Shown in pieces: positions 9,082 through 18,517 of a stretch of 64,000 bases of DNA. The notes under the pieces were generated by a model that was not told where the DNA came from, ran no database searches, and saw nothing but the letters and a program-made list of their open reading frames with translations. The position numbers and the translations under genes were made by a program. Origin of the DNA: Rhizocola hellebori. GTDB taxonomy: Bacteria; Actinomycetota; Actinomycetes; Mycobacteriales; Micromonosporaceae. The DNA is taken from positions 62,001 to 126,000 of the forward strand of contig NZ_BONY01000026.1 of assembly GCF_016862955.1 (NCBI RefSeq), given 5' to 3'. The first letter of the stretch is position 1. The number at the start of each line of letters is the position of its first letter.

Positions 9082-11241
9082 ATGGCACGAGGCAGTCAGG
9101 ACAAAACTTCGCTAGGGCCGGCACCCACGGCCGAGGAACCGGCCGGCATCAGAAATATCGTGCTGGTCGGCCACGCGGGCAGCGGCAAAACCACCCTGGT
9201 GGAAGCCGTTCTCGCAGCGACCGGCACGATTCCTCGTCCCGGCTCGGTGACGGAGGGCAATACGATCGGCGATCACGATCCGGCCGCTATCAAACAGCAG
9301 CGGTCGGTGGCCCTCGCCTGCGCGCCGATCGCTCACGATGGCGTAAAAGTGAACATGCTCGACACGCCCGGCTACGCCGACTTCGTCGGCGAGCTGCGCG
9401 CCGGCCTGCGCGCCGCTGACGCCGCGCTGTTCGTGGTCTGCGCTGCCGACGGGATGGACGCCACCACCGCCGCGCTGTGGCAGGAGTGCGCCGACGTCGG
9501 CATGCCCCGCGCGGTGGCGATCACCCGGCTGGATCACCCCCGCGCCAACTTCGACGAGACGCTCTCGGAGTGCAAACGCGTCTTCGGTGAAGGCGTCCAG
9601 CCGCTGTACCTGCCGATGCTCGGTGACGACGGCGAGTCGGTCACCGGCTTGATCGGCCTGATCTCGCAACGGATCTACGACTACACCAACGGGTACCCGC
9701 CCAGCAGCCGCGAGCCCGATCCCGAACATCTCCCGATCATCGAAGAGTCCCGCAATGAGCTCATTGAGGCGATCATCGCCGAAAGCGAGGATGAGACGCT
9801 GATGGAGCGTTACCTCGCCGGTGAGCAGATCGACCACGCGGTGCTCATCGAAGACCTGGAGAAGGCGGTCGCCCGCGGCCATTTCTACCCTGTCGTGCCC
9901 GTGTGCGCGCAGACCGGTGTCGGTCTGGACTCATTGCTGGAGCTGATGACCGGCGCCTTCCCCAGCCCGCTGGAGCACCCGCTGCCCCCGGTGTCCACTG
10001 TGGACTCAAAGCCGGCCGAGCCACTCTCCTGCGATCCCAACGGGCCGCTCGCAGCCGAGGTGGTCAAGACCACCATCGACCCCTACGTCGGCCGGGTCAG
10101 TCTGGTCCGGGTCTTCTCCGGCACGCTGCGCCCGGACACGCCAGTGCACATCAGCGGCCACGGCCTGGAGGAGCGCGGGCACCCCGATCACGACGCCGAC
10201 GAGCGCGTCACCCACATCTACTCGCCGCTGGGCGCCAACCTGCGTGAGGTCAACGTCTGCGTGGCCGGCGACATCTGCGCCATCACCAAATCCACCGCGG
10301 CCGAGACCGGCGACACCATTTCCGGCAAGGACAAGCCGCTGCTGATGGCGCCGTGGAAGATGCCCGAGCCGCTGCTGCCGATCGCCGTGGTTCCTAAGAC
10401 CCGTTCCGACGAGGATGCGCTCGCCAAGAACCTGGCCAAGCTCGTCGCGGGCGACCCCACGCTGCGCCTTGAGCGCAACCCGGAGACCCACCAGCTGGTG
10501 CTGTGGTGCATGGGCGAAGCCCACGCCGACGTGGTGCTCGACCGGCTGCGCGCCGGCGGCGTCGAGCTGAGCACCGAGCCGGCCAAAGTGGCGCTGCGTG
10601 AGGCCTTCGCCAGCGGCGGCAAGGGCCACGGGCGGCACGTCAAGCAGTCCGGCGGGCACGGCCAGTACGCCGTCTGCGACATCGAGGTCGAGCCGCTCCC
10701 CCGCGGCGCCGGCTTCGAGTTCGTGGACAAGGTGGTCGGCGGCGCGGTGCCGCACAACTACATCCCCAGCGTGGAGAAGGGCGTGCGGGCCGCCATGGAA
10801 CGCGGCCTGATCTCCGGCAACCGGGTCATCGACCTGCGCGTGACGCTGGTCGACGGCAAGGCCCACAGCGTCGACTCCTCCGACGCCGCGTTCCAGACCG
10901 CGGGGCAGCTCGCGCTCAAGGACGCCGCCGAGAAGGCGCAGATCTCGTTGCTGGAACCGATCGACGAAGTCGTGATCATGGTGCCGGAGGCGGCCGTGGG
11001 CGCCGTGATGAGCGATCTTTCCGGACGTCGTGGCCGCGTTCTGGGGACAGAGACCGACCCCGACGCCGCCGACCGTGCCATCGTCCGGGCCGAGGTTCCG
11101 GCCACCGAGCTGCTGCGCTATCTGGTCGACCTCAGGTCAATGACCGCCGGCGCCGGCACCTTCAGCCGCACCTTCGCCCGCTTCGATCCGATGCCCAGCC
11201 ACCTCGCCGAGCAATACCGGAAGGCCGCTGCCAGCCACTGA
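9082..11241 (+). CDS. fusA2: Elongation factor G-like GTPase (EF-G2 type)
   Basis: 719 residues. Domain I has GHAGSGKTT (G1, residues 30-38), DTPGYADFVGE (G3) and ITRLDHPRAN where ribosomal EF-G has NKXD (G4). Domains II-V follow, ending with SLLEPIDEVVIMVPEAAVGAVMSDLSGRRGRV and a fully EF-G-like C-terminus. It belongs to the second EF-G-like group found in actinobacteria, not the canonical fusA of the str operon. The role is unresolved for the group. The ATG at 9082 has GGAGG 6-10 bases upstream; an in-frame TTG at 9070 overlaps that site and is less likely. A strong intrinsic terminator follows. Confidence 0.92.
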   Translation: MARGSQDKTSLGPAPTAEEPAGIRNIVLVGHAGSGKTTLVEAVLAATGTIPRPGSVTEGNTIGDHDPAAIKQQRSVALACAPIAHDGVKVNMLDTPGYADFVGELRAGLRAADAALFVVCAADGMDATTAALWQECADVGMPRAVAITRLDHPRANFDETLSECKRVFGEGVQPLYLPMLGDDGESVTGLIGLISQRIYDYTNGYPPSSREPDPEHLPIIEESRNELIEAIIAESEDETLMERYLAGEQIDHAVLIEDLEKAVARGHFYPVVPVCAQTGVGLDSLLELMTGAFPSPLEHPLPPVSTVDSKPAEPLSCDPNGPLAAEVVKTTIDPYVGRVSLVRVFSGTLRPDTPVHISGHGLEERGHPDHDADERVTHIYSPLGANLREVNVCVAGDICAITKSTAAETGDTISGKDKPLLMAPWKMPEPLLPIAVVPKTRSDEDALAKNLAKLVAGDPTLRLERNPETHQLVLWCMGEAHADVVLDRLRAGGVELSTEPAKVALREAFASGGKGHGRHVKQSGGHGQYAVCDIEVEPLPRGAGFEFVDKVVGGAVPHNYIPSVEKGVRAAMERGLISGNRVIDLRVTLVDGKAHSVDSSDAAFQTAGQLALKDAAEKAQISLLEPIDEVVIMVPEAAVGAVMSDLSGRRGRVLGTETDPDAADRAIVRAEVPATELLRYLVDLRSMTAGAGTFSRTFARFDPMPSHLAEQYRKAAASH

Positions 11242-12063
11242 CGGCTCTCGTGACGGAAGGCGGCGGGCCACCCAGTCCGCCGCCTTTTCCAGCGGCAGGA
11301 AGCTGAGCATCGCCACCAGATGCGGCGCGAACGAGATCGTGATCATGGAGATGGTCACCAGGTGGAACGAGTAGAAGTAGGCCACCGCCCAGCGCTGCCA
11401 GCGCCATGCGAGCACGAAAATGAGCGGGCTCAACAACTCGAAGGCCATGATCCCGATCTGTGCGGCGATCAGCAGCCCGGGGACGGGGGCGATCAGGTCG
11501 GCCAGATCGGTGCCGCGGCGCAGGATCGCCCGCGCCAGCACCGAACCGGTCATCCACTCCGGCCCGCCGAAGCGCAGCTTGGCCCACGAGGCGAGAAAGT
11601 AGGTGGCGACCACCGCCAGCTGGACGACCCGCAACGCCCACCCGGCCCGGGCGTCGAGCTCCCGGTCACGCCAGCGCGCCACCCCACAGGTCGGCAGCAC
11701 AGCAAGGGCGACAAGGAAAGCGAACCGGTCGTGGTCCACCTTCCCGTAGCTCATCGCGATGATCATCCACTCGAAGTAGAGCAGGAAGACCATCCAGCCA
11801 AGAAAACGCGGCGCCTTCCCGGTCGCGGCCAGCAGCGCGAAGACGAGCAGCGCCCAGAAGATCGACGTCACCAGCAGCGAACTCGGCGCGGGCAGGTGCA
11901 GAACACGCGCCACCCACAGCGGCCGATAAAGCTCGGTGTCGACCGACCCGTGCGACCTGACCCACGGCGTGAAGATCACCAGATCGGCGGCGGCGAAAAC
12001 ATAGACCACGGCCCGGAAGACAGCGATGCGGCCGCGCGGCACCGGCGCGAACAACCAGCTCAT
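11137..12063 (-). CDS. HTTM-domain polytopic membrane protein
   Basis: 308 residues from the ATG at 12063. Several membrane helices are evident, with RGRIAVFRAVVYVFAAADLVIF, FLLYFEWMIIAMSYGKVDHDRFAF and YFLASWAKLRFGGPEWMTG typical of bacterial HTTM (vitamin K gamma-carboxylase-related) proteins. The lysine and histidine residues needed for true carboxylation cannot be judged by eye. The ATG overlaps the stop of the 147-residue upstream gene, so they form a pair. The last 35 residues or so are encoded antisense to the 3' end of the EF-G-like gene, and the coding strand also crosses that gene's terminator, so the C-terminal tail may be poorly conserved. Confidence 0.85.
   Translation of the reverse strand: MSWLFAPVPRGRIAVFRAVVYVFAAADLVIFTPWVRSHGSVDTELYRPLWVARVLHLPAPSSLLVTSIFWALLVFALLAATGKAPRFLGWMVFLLYFEWMIIAMSYGKVDHDRFAFLVALAVLPTCGVARWRDRELDARAGWALRVVQLAVVATYFLASWAKLRFGGPEWMTGSVLARAILRRGTDLADLIAPVPGLLIAAQIGIMAFELLSPLIFVLAWRWQRWAVAYFYSFHLVTISMITISFAPHLVAMLSFLPLEKAADWVARRLPSREPSVAGSGLPVLLGEVAGHRIEAGEGAAEGAGAGGH
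11257..11288 (+). terminator. Rho-independent terminator of the EF-G-like gene
   Basis: AAGGCGGCGG (11257-11266) pairs perfectly with CCGCCGCCTT (11277-11286) around a 10-base loop, followed by TT. It lies 16 bases after the EF-G-like stop and inside the antisense HTTM reading frame. Confidence 0.85.
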
Positions 12064-12503
12064 CGCGGCACCTTCCAGGTTGCCAAGATCTCGTCGTGCC
12101 ATTTTCCGGTGGGCCGGCTCGTCTTGATCTCATGCTCGCGCATCACATAGCGGATCTCGCTCAGCGTCGGTCCCTGCGGATTGCGCCGGTTGTAGGCATC
12201 GACAACCTCCTGCAACCGCGACGGCTCCTTGACGAACGACTCCTGCTGCCCCTCCACCTCGGCGCGGCGCAACCCGGTCTGCTTCTCGCCGAGCTGGATC
12301 ACCACACCGTCCAAAGTGGTCCCCTCGATGCGGGGATCGGGCGCCGGCTCATTGGGCGGATTCACCCCGGCATACATCAGGAAAGGCCCGAACGGGAAAT
12401 GGTCGTCCGAGCCCCACAGCGTCCCGGCGAGCAGCAACACCCCTGCGATCAGGGTGGCCGCCAGCCTGACCGCGCGGCCGCGCGCGGAGATCGTCGTTTC
12501 CAT
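12060..12503 (-). CDS. Membrane-anchored protein paired with the HTTM gene
   Basis: 147 residues with an N-terminal basic stretch and one membrane segment (about residues 12-29, LAATLIAGVLLLAGTLWG), then a soluble exported domain with GPFLMYAGVNPPNEPAPDPRIEGTTLDG. I do not recognise a named family. The ATGA overlap with the HTTM gene and the DCC gene just upstream suggest a three-gene unit (DCC - this - HTTM), a common grouping that fits membrane redox or carboxylase-like chemistry. That function is inference. Confidence 0.75.
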   Translation of the reverse strand: METTISARGRAVRLAATLIAGVLLLAGTLWGSDDHFPFGPFLMYAGVNPPNEPAPDPRIEGTTLDGVVIQLGEKQTGLRRAEVEGQQESFVKEPSRLQEVVDAYNRRNPQGPTLSEIRYVMREHEIKTSRPTGKWHDEILATWKVPR

Positions 12504-12515
12504 CAGACGTGAAGA

Positions 12516-12887
12516 CTACTTGGATGGCGGCACGGCGCAAGCCGCTGTGCCACCGGGAAGACGGTGCCGGTTGCGCGCGACCCAGCGGTACAACGGCCAC
12601 GCCGCGACCCGCACCGGCTTGAGCGCGAGCAGCCAGCCGATCGGCTTCCAGAAAACGTTGCTGGAACGCAGCAACGCCGCGATCGCCTCGGGCCCGGCGA
12701 GCACCGGCGAGGGCGGCGAAACCCATTGGACGGCATCGATAGCGGCGGACCGGCTCACCCCGAGCGCACCCAAATCGGTGAACTGCCAAGGCACCACCTT
12801 GGCCGAAGTAGGTATCCACCGCTCAACGAACCTCGCGCACATGGTGCAGAAGGCACAGTCGCCGTCGAAGACAAACGTCGGGGTCAC
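12516..12887 (-). CDS. DCC-family thiol-disulfide oxidoreductase-like protein
   Basis: 123 residues. The N-terminus TFVFDGDCAFCTMCARFVERW contains the DxxCxxC motif that names the DUF393/DCC family (Asp9, Cys12, Cys15 approximately). The C-terminal half, with WLLALKPVRVAAWPLYRWVARNRHRLPGG, is also typical. A GTG start at 12887 is the only reasonable choice. It is 12 bases upstream of the next gene, so it is in one operon with the membrane protein and the HTTM gene. Confidence 0.88.
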   Translation of the reverse strand: MTPTFVFDGDCAFCTMCARFVERWIPTSAKVVPWQFTDLGALGVSRSAAIDAVQWVSPPSPVLAGPEAIAALLRSSNVFWKPIGWLLALKPVRVAAWPLYRWVARNRHRLPGGTAACAVPPSK

Positions 12888-13040
12888 ACGCTCATCCTAA
12901 GCGCGCCACCCGCTTTGAACCGCCCCGCTGTGCCCGCCCCCACACACCCCCGCCGGTGCACCCTCGCCGCTTCCTCGCCGGGCAGTTGATCATCGCCGGC
13001 AGCGCGGGCGCGGCAGCAGGGCGGCGGGAGACGGTGGTGC

Positions 13041-13075
13041 GCGAAGCGCGGCGGGGGTTGCCCGCCGCGCTTCGC
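13041..13075 (-). terminator. Hairpin terminator after the VOC gene
   Basis: A perfect 15-bp stem: 13041-13055 pairs with 13061-13075 around a 5-base loop (GGTTG). It lies 22 bases downstream of the VOC stop on the minus strand. There is no T-run, as is common in high-GC hosts. The rest of the 12888-13097 gap shows nothing else. Confidence 0.7.
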
Positions 13076-13097
13076 CCCTGAGGAGGGCGGTGAAAAG

Positions 13098-13826
13098 CTA
13101 CTGGCCCCAGATGAGGCAGAAGGGGTGACCGGCGGGGTCGGCGAAGACGCGGTAGCCGCTGTCGGTGCCGCCGCCGCCCGGGAGCCGGGTGGCGCCGAGC
13201 GCGAGCACCCGCGCCTCCTCGGCGTCGACGTCATCGACGCGGATGTCGAGGTGGCCCTGCTGCGGATGGACCGGGTCGGGCCACTGAGGCGGGTGATAGC
13301 CGACCACGTTCTGGAACATGATCGGCAGCTGGCCGTCGGCGGTGATGAAAGCGCCTTCAGGCCCGCTGTAGGTCATCTCGTAGCCGAGCACCTCGGCGTA
13401 GAACCGGCCGAGGGCTTCGCCGTCTGGGCAGTCGATGGAAACCTCCTGCCACACCAGCCCGGTGGCGTCGGGGCTGGCGCACACGCAGAACGGATGCCCG
13501 GACGGATCGGCCAGCACCGTCCAGCTTTCGCCGCCGCCCTCCAGCCGGGTCGCGCCCAGCGTAATCGCCCGCGCGACATCGCTTTCCCGGTCAGGGGTTA
13601 GGAAGTCGAGGTGGAACTGCTGCGGATGCTCGGCCTGGTCGGGCCAGCGCGGCGGCACGTGATCGAGCGCGCGCTGAAAGGCGAGCTTGTGCCCGGCATC
13701 GCTGACCAGCGTGACCCATTCGTCGTCGGCGTAATGTTCCTTGAAACCGGTGAACTCGGCGTAAAACGCAGCCAGCCCCCGAACGTCGGCGGTGTCGTAG
13801 ATGAAGCTGTGGATTTTGCCTGTCAT
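13098..13826 (-). CDS. VOC (glyoxalase/dioxygenase fold) protein with two domains
   Basis: 242 residues made of two tandem VOC modules. The first starts IHSFIYDTADVRGLAAFYAEFTGF, the second WQEVSIDCPDGEALGRFYAEVLGYEM. Each ends with a PSGHPFCVC or PAGHPFCLIWG segment. The pairs of His and Glu that would bind metal are only partly evident (QFHLDFLTPD and QGHLDIRVDD). No substrate can be assigned. It is a single-gene unit closed by the hairpin at 13041-13075. Confidence 0.85.
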   Translation of the reverse strand: MTGKIHSFIYDTADVRGLAAFYAEFTGFKEHYADDEWVTLVSDAGHKLAFQRALDHVPPRWPDQAEHPQQFHLDFLTPDRESDVARAITLGATRLEGGGESWTVLADPSGHPFCVCASPDATGLVWQEVSIDCPDGEALGRFYAEVLGYEMTYSGPEGAFITADGQLPIMFQNVVGYHPPQWPDPVHPQQGHLDIRVDDVDAEEARVLALGATRLPGGGGTDSGYRVFADPAGHPFCLIWGQ

Positions 13827-13856
13827 AGCCGCCGATGCTGCCAGCCGCCTACGACA

Positions 13857-14339
13857 TTATTGGACCCAAGCGCCGCGAAGCAGCTCACGCGTATCGGCCA
13901 GCAGCTGCGGCAGGGCCTTCGTGCCGCCGACGACCGGCAGGAAGTTGCTGTCCCCGCCCCAGCGCGGGACCACATGCTGATGCAGGTGCGCGGCGATGCC
14001 CGCACCAGCCACCGCGCCCTGGTTCATCCCGATGTTGAAGCCGTGCGCGCTGGACACCTTGCGGATCACGCCCATCGCCTGCTGGGTGAACAGACCCAGC
14101 TCCGCCACCTCGGCGTCGGTGAGGTCGGTGTAGTCCGGCACGTGCCTGTACGGGCAGATCAGCAGGTGGCCCGGGTTGTACGGGAACTTGTTGAGCACCG
14201 CGTAGACGAGCTCGCCGCGGGCCACCAACAGGGGCTCGAAGTCGTCGCAGAACGGGCAGCCGGCCGGTTTCTCCGGGCCGGCCACATAGGCCAGCCGCCA
14301 CGGAGTCCACAGCCGCTCCAGCCCGTCCCCGTCTCTCAT
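13857..14339 (-). CDS. HIT-family AP4A phosphorylase/hydrolase-like protein
   Basis: 160 residues. Zinc-site-like GCPFCDDFEPLL occurs near residue 28. The histidine triad HLHQHVVPRWGGDSNF lies near residue 118. Actinobacterial homologues beside thrS and pgsA act as AP4A phosphorylases. The ATG overlaps the stop of the upstream GNAT gene (ATGA), so it is translated together with the thrS-GNAT unit. Confidence 0.92.
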   Translation of the reverse strand: MRDGDGLERLWTPWRLAYVAGPEKPAGCPFCDDFEPLLVARGELVYAVLNKFPYNPGHLLICPYRHVPDYTDLTDAEVAELGLFTQQAMGVIRKVSSAHGFNIGMNQGAVAGAGIAAHLHQHVVPRWGGDSNFLPVVGGTKALPQLLADTRELLRGAWVQ

Positions 14340-14779
14340 GCCGGTGGCCTGATTCGCGGCGTCGTGAGGATCATCATCTTTTCCGGCTCGGTCAGCGGCG
14401 TGAAGCCCGCCTTCGCGTAGACCCCGTGCGCGTCCTGGGTCACCAGAATGATCCGGTACACGCCCAGCTCATAGAGATCTTCACGGATCTGGGCCAGCGC
14501 CCACTGCGCCAGGCCACGGCCGCGGTAGTCGTGGGCGATGAAGACATCGCACAGCCACGCGAAGGTGGCCCGATCGGTGACCACCCGGAACAGGCCGACC
14601 TGGAACCCAAGATCGTTGTAGAGGCCGTAGACCGTCGAGTTGGCCAGCGACCGCTCGATCTGCGCGCGGGGGCGGCCGAAAGCCCAGTAGCTTTCGACCG
14701 CCAGCCAGCGTTCGACGAGGTCGAGATCGAGCCGGCTCAGGTCGGAATCGAGCTCGAAGCCTTCCTCATGCCGATGCAT
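14336..14779 (-). CDS. GNAT-family N-acetyltransferase
   Basis: 147 residues from the ATG at 14779, which overlaps the thrS stop region. The acetyl-CoA binding motif A region reads [22 protein letters not shown], with the R/Q-X-X-G-X-G/A pattern as RGRGLA. The C-terminal YAKAGFTPL is also typical. It sits between thrS and the HIT gene, where mycobacteria have no gene. The acceptor substrate is unknown. Confidence 0.88.
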   Translation of the reverse strand: MHRHEEGFELDSDLSRLDLDLVERWLAVESYWAFGRPRAQIERSLANSTVYGLYNDLGFQVGLFRVVTDRATFAWLCDVFIAHDYRGRGLAQWALAQIREDLYELGVYRIILVTQDAHGVYAKAGFTPLTEPEKMMILTTPRIRPPA

Positions 14780-16769
14780 GGGACGGTCCTGTGTTCGTGC
14801 GGGAGCGCACCACGTCGGCGACGTGGGCGACAGCCTCGGCCAGCGGGACGCTGTTGCGCTGCGATCCGTCGCGGTAGCGGAAGGAGACGGTGCCGTCGGC
14901 CACATCCTGGTCGCCCGCGATCGCCATGAACGGGATCTTCTGCTGCTGGGCTGTCCGGATCTTCTTCTGCATCCGGTCGTCGGAGTGGTCGACCTCGGCG
15001 CGGATGCCCTCCTTGCGCAGCATGGCGACGAACTCGTCCAGGTAGGCCGAGTGGTCTTCGCGGATCGGAATACCGACCACCTGCACCGGGGCCAGCCACG
15101 CCGGGAACGCGCCGGCATAGTGCTCGGTCAGCACTCCGAAGAAGCGCTCGATCGATCCGAACAACGCCCTGTGGATCATGACTGGCCTTTGCCTGGTACC
15201 GTCCGAAGCCTGGTATTCCAGCTCGAACCGCTGCGGGAGCTGGAAGTCCACCTGGATGGTCGACATCTGCCAGGTGCGCCCGATGGCGTCGCGCGCCTGC
15301 ACCGAAATCTTCGGGCCGTAGAAGGCCGCACCTCCGGGATCGGGCACCAGCTCAAGCCCGGATTCGAGCGCCGCCTCCTCCAGCGCCGCGGTGGCCTCAG
15401 CCCACTCCTCGGGCGCGCCGACGAACTTGGGCGAATCGTCGCGAGTGGACAGCTCGAGGAAGAAGTCGTCCAGACCGTAGTCCTTCAGCAGCCCCAGCAC
15501 GAAGCTCAGCAGCGACTTGAGCTCGCCGGTCATCTGCTCCTTGGTGCAGTAGATGTGGGCGTCGTCCTGGGTCATGCCCCGCACCCGGGTCAGCCCGTGC
15601 ACCACCCCGGACTTCTCATACCGGTAAACCGAACCGAACTCGAAGGTGCGCAGCGGAAGCTCGCGATAGGACCGCCCGCGCGACTTGAAGATGAGGTTGT
15701 GGAAGGGACAGTTCATCGGCTTGAGGTAGTAGTTGGCGCCTTCCATCTCCATCGGCGGGTACATCCCGTCGGCGTACCACTGCAGGTGCCCGGAAATGGA
15801 GAAGAGGTCGCCCTTGCTGATGTGCGGGGTGTTGACGAACGAGTAGCCCTCCTGCTCGTGGCGCACCCGCGAGTAGTTCTCCATCTCGCGGCGGATGATG
15901 CCGCCCTTGGGATGGAAGACGGCCAGGCCCGAGCCGATCTCGTCGGGGAAGGAGAACAGGTCGAGGTCGGCGCCGAGCTTGCGGTGGTCGCGTTTGGCGG
16001 CCTCTTCCAGCATCTGCAGGTAGCCCTTGAGCGCGTCGCGGCTCGGCCACGCCGTGCCGTAGATGCGCTGCAGCTGGGGGTTCTTTTCCGATCCGCGCCA
16101 GTAGGCCGCCGCCGACCGCATGATCTTGAAGGCCGCGATGAGCCGGGTGGACGGCAGGTGCGGGCCCCGGCACAGGTCGCCCCAGCAGCGCTTGCCCTCC
16201 TTGTCGAGGTTGTCGTAGATGGTCAGCTCGCCGCCGCCCACCTCCATCACCTCGGCCGAGTCGACGTCGCCTTTGATGTCCACCAGCTCGAGCTTGAACG
16301 GCTCGTCGGCCAGCTCGGTCTTGGCCTCGTCAAGCGAGGAGAAGCGCCGGCGCTGGAAGGTCTGCCCCGACTTGATGATCTCCTGCATCCGCTTCTCGAT
16401 TTTTTCGAGATCCTCCGGGTGGAACGGCTTGGGGACGCTGAAGTCGTAGTAGAAGCCGTTGTCGATGGGCGGTCCAATCCCCAGCTTCGCCTCGGGGAAG
16501 ATGTCCTGGACGGCCTGCGCCATCACGTGCGCGGTGGAGTGGCGCAGCACGTTGAGCCCGTCCGGGGAGTCCAGGCGCACCGGCTCCACCGAGACGTCCG
16601 CGTCGGGCGCCCAGTCGAGGTCGTGCAGCTGGCCCGAGGGATCCCTGACCACGACTATCGCCGCCGGGCCGGAGGTGGGCAGGCCGGCCGCGGCGATGGC
16701 GTCGGCGCACGTCGTGCCGGCCGTGACGACGACGGGGTCGACTACGGGCCGGGTACTAAGTGCGCTCAT
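14766..16769 (-). CDS. thrS: Threonyl-tRNA synthetase
   Basis: 667 residues, with a TGS domain at the N-terminus, the editing domain ([13 protein letters not shown]3H) and the class II catalytic core. Zinc ligands are seen as Cys in KPMNCPFHN, His in TQDDAHIYC and His in [11 protein letters not shown]. The anticodon-binding domain forms the C-terminus. It charges tRNA-Thr. A short perfect dyad at 16808-16827 lies in its 5' leader. No threonine-rich leader peptide or T-box is visible. Confidence 0.97.
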   Translation of the reverse strand: MSALSTRPVVDPVVVTAGTTCADAIAAAGLPTSGPAAIVVVRDPSGQLHDLDWAPDADVSVEPVRLDSPDGLNVLRHSTAHVMAQAVQDIFPEAKLGIGPPIDNGFYYDFSVPKPFHPEDLEKIEKRMQEIIKSGQTFQRRRFSSLDEAKTELADEPFKLELVDIKGDVDSAEVMEVGGGELTIYDNLDKEGKRCWGDLCRGPHLPSTRLIAAFKIMRSAAAYWRGSEKNPQLQRIYGTAWPSRDALKGYLQMLEEAAKRDHRKLGADLDLFSFPDEIGSGLAVFHPKGGIIRREMENYSRVRHEQEGYSFVNTPHISKGDLFSISGHLQWYADGMYPPMEMEGANYYLKPMNCPFHNLIFKSRGRSYRELPLRTFEFGSVYRYEKSGVVHGLTRVRGMTQDDAHIYCTKEQMTGELKSLLSFVLGLLKDYGLDDFFLELSTRDDSPKFVGAPEEWAEATAALEEAALESGLELVPDPGGAAFYGPKISVQARDAIGRTWQMSTIQVDFQLPQRFELEYQASDGTRQRPVMIHRALFGSIERFFGVLTEHYAGAFPAWLAPVQVVGIPIREDHSAYLDEFVAMLRKEGIRAEVDHSDDRMQKKIRTAQQQKIPFMAIAGDQDVADGTVSFRYRDGSQRNSVPLAEAVAHVADVVRSRTNTGPSHASA

Positions 16770-16807
16770 GACGAAGGCCTCTCGATAAGAAGATGGTTTT
16801 GTCCGAT

Positions 16808-16827
16808 GCTATCGGTTGACCGATAGC
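16808..16827 (-). promoter_or_regulatory. Inverted repeat in the thrS 5' region
   Basis: GCTATCGG (16808-16815) and its exact reverse complement CCGATAGC (16820-16827) flank TTGA. It lies 39 bases upstream of the thrS ATG. It could be a small leader hairpin or an operator. Function unknown. Confidence 0.45.
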
Positions 16828-16861
16828 GTCCGTCACCGAGTTGCCCTCTGCGCCGCACGGC

Positions 16862-18517
16862 CTAGGTCGTGCGCAGCGCGGTGTCCGCGCCGGTCCTCCC
16901 TCCGATCATCAGGCTCAGCACGGTCGCGGCCGCCACCGCCGCCAGGGCGATCACCGCGAGCATCGCCAGCCTGTCCCAGGGGATTGGTGGGTAGACGTTG
17001 TGCCAGGGACCCAGCGGATCGCGCTGCACGTGGCCGTATGCGGGCGACGTGCCGTCGCCACGGTCGGCCCGCTCCTGCTGCGCCAAACCTTGCGGGGTGC
17101 AGGGCACCTCGCCGGCATCGTCGAAGCCATGACAGGTGGTGATCACCACGGCTGAGTCCTGTACCGGCGGCAGGGCCAGCGTCGGGATCAGATAGCCAAG
17201 CGACAGTCCAAGCAGGACACCGGGCACCGCCGTCAACATGATCGCGGTCAGCCTCGCCTTGACCAACACCATTTGACTGGTACCGGTCGCGAGCAACGCC
17301 GCCTCGATGCGCCGCCGGGTCATCGCCGCATCAACGAGCGCGATGAGCAGCCCCACTGCCGCGAAACACACGAAGATGACGGCCATCGCGTCCAGGATGC
17401 CGAGGACCAAGTCGTTGAGCTGCTTGTCCCCGTGCCTGAAGCCGAACTTGCCACCGACTTCGTTCGTCCAGTCGAAGTTGATCCGATAGCCGAGAAGCCC
17501 CGCCACCAGCACCGCGCATACCAGCAACGCCAGCACGGCACGGCTGCCCGAGTACGGGTCGGCGAGCACCCGGCGGGCGGCGATCAGCGTGCTGGCCGAC
17601 CTTCCCCATCGCAACGCCGCCTTGGCGCCCAGCCAGCCGATGGCCGCCGCGCACATCGGCACGCCAACGCAGAGCAGCGTGACTCCGACACCCATCAGCA
17701 CGTAGGGCGGGGTGGTGTCGGCGCTCGTGCCGTCGGAGCGGACCAGGCGGTCGATCCACGCGCGACACAGCGCGAGATCGGCGAGGCCGATGATCATGAG
17801 CCACAATGGCCAGAGCCGCGGCCGAGCACGCCGTGCCCGGCGCACGGTGGCCGTCGGCGCGGCGAAGACGCGCCGCAACGCCAGCGACGACAGCAGCGCC
17901 GCTGCCACCGGAAGCCCGAGCGCCACGAGCGGCCAGCTCCACCAGGCGGGCGCGGTGTCGGTGGGCAACGGCAGCAGCGGTCCGCTGTATGGCGTGAAGA
18001 GCACCCCGTCGCCCTCCCAGCCACCCGCCCTGACGCCCTCCATCGTCGGGCGATGCAAGGCGAGGCGCAGCAAGGGAAATGCCGCCATCGCCAACAGCGC
18101 GCCGAGCCCGACCGCGATCCCCTGTTCAGCGGCGGCGATCGCACGGCTCTGCTGGGGTGTCGCCCCGGCCAGCCGCATGGTCGCCAACCTCCGATCGCGG
18201 GCGGGCCCGCCGAGCCTCGCCGCCTGTGCTATCAGGAAAAGGGCCGGAAGGATGCAGACGGTTGCCATGACTATCAGGCCCGGGCGAAGGCCCGTGGAGT
18301 TGAGGAAGGTCGTGGTGTAGCGCCAGTCGTTCTGCTCCAGATATGGCTGCCCGCCGGGTCGCTGCACCCAGCGCTCGGTGGGCGCCATGTTGAGCACGGC
18401 GCCGGTGGCGAGGATCGCTAGCCCGGCCAGGGCCGCCGCGATTACGGTCAGTCCTGCCCGGACCCGATCGGTCAGCGAGCCGGCGAAGGCAAGGCGCAGC
18501 AGGGTCGCGGGCCTCAT
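16862..18517 (-). CDS. FtsX-like ABC transporter permease
   Basis: 551 residues with about eight to ten membrane segments. An N-terminal helix follows MRPATLLRLAFAGSLTDRVRAG. Two blocks of helices (around ALFLIAQAARLGGPARDRRLATMRLAGATPQQ and AVIFVCFAAVGLLIALVDAAMTRRR) resemble the FtsX/MacB C-terminal domain. The repeated RRLATMRLAGAT and RRRIEAALLATGTS segments are typical coupling helices. It is coupled to the ATPase gene by an ATGA overlap. It is most likely an exporter or lipoprotein/peptide-stress transporter under PadR control. Confidence 0.85.
   Translation of the reverse strand: MRPATLLRLAFAGSLTDRVRAGLTVIAAALAGLAILATGAVLNMAPTERWVQRPGGQPYLEQNDWRYTTTFLNSTGLRPGLIVMATVCILPALFLIAQAARLGGPARDRRLATMRLAGATPQQSRAIAAAEQGIAVGLGALLAMAAFPLLRLALHRPTMEGVRAGGWEGDGVLFTPYSGPLLPLPTDTAPAWWSWPLVALGLPVAAALLSSLALRRVFAAPTATVRRARRARPRLWPLWLMIIGLADLALCRAWIDRLVRSDGTSADTTPPYVLMGVGVTLLCVGVPMCAAAIGWLGAKAALRWGRSASTLIAARRVLADPYSGSRAVLALLVCAVLVAGLLGYRINFDWTNEVGGKFGFRHGDKQLNDLVLGILDAMAVIFVCFAAVGLLIALVDAAMTRRRIEAALLATGTSQMVLVKARLTAIMLTAVPGVLLGLSLGYLIPTLALPPVQDSAVVITTCHGFDDAGEVPCTPQGLAQQERADRGDGTSPAYGHVQRDPLGPWHNVYPPIPWDRLAMLAVIALAAVAAATVLSLMIGGRTGADTALRTT

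Noticed and set aside
14778-16826. A 682-codon plus-strand frame opposite thrS
   Set aside because: It is an antisense frame of a clearly identified synthetase and has Arg/Val/Ala-rich low-complexity composition with no domain.
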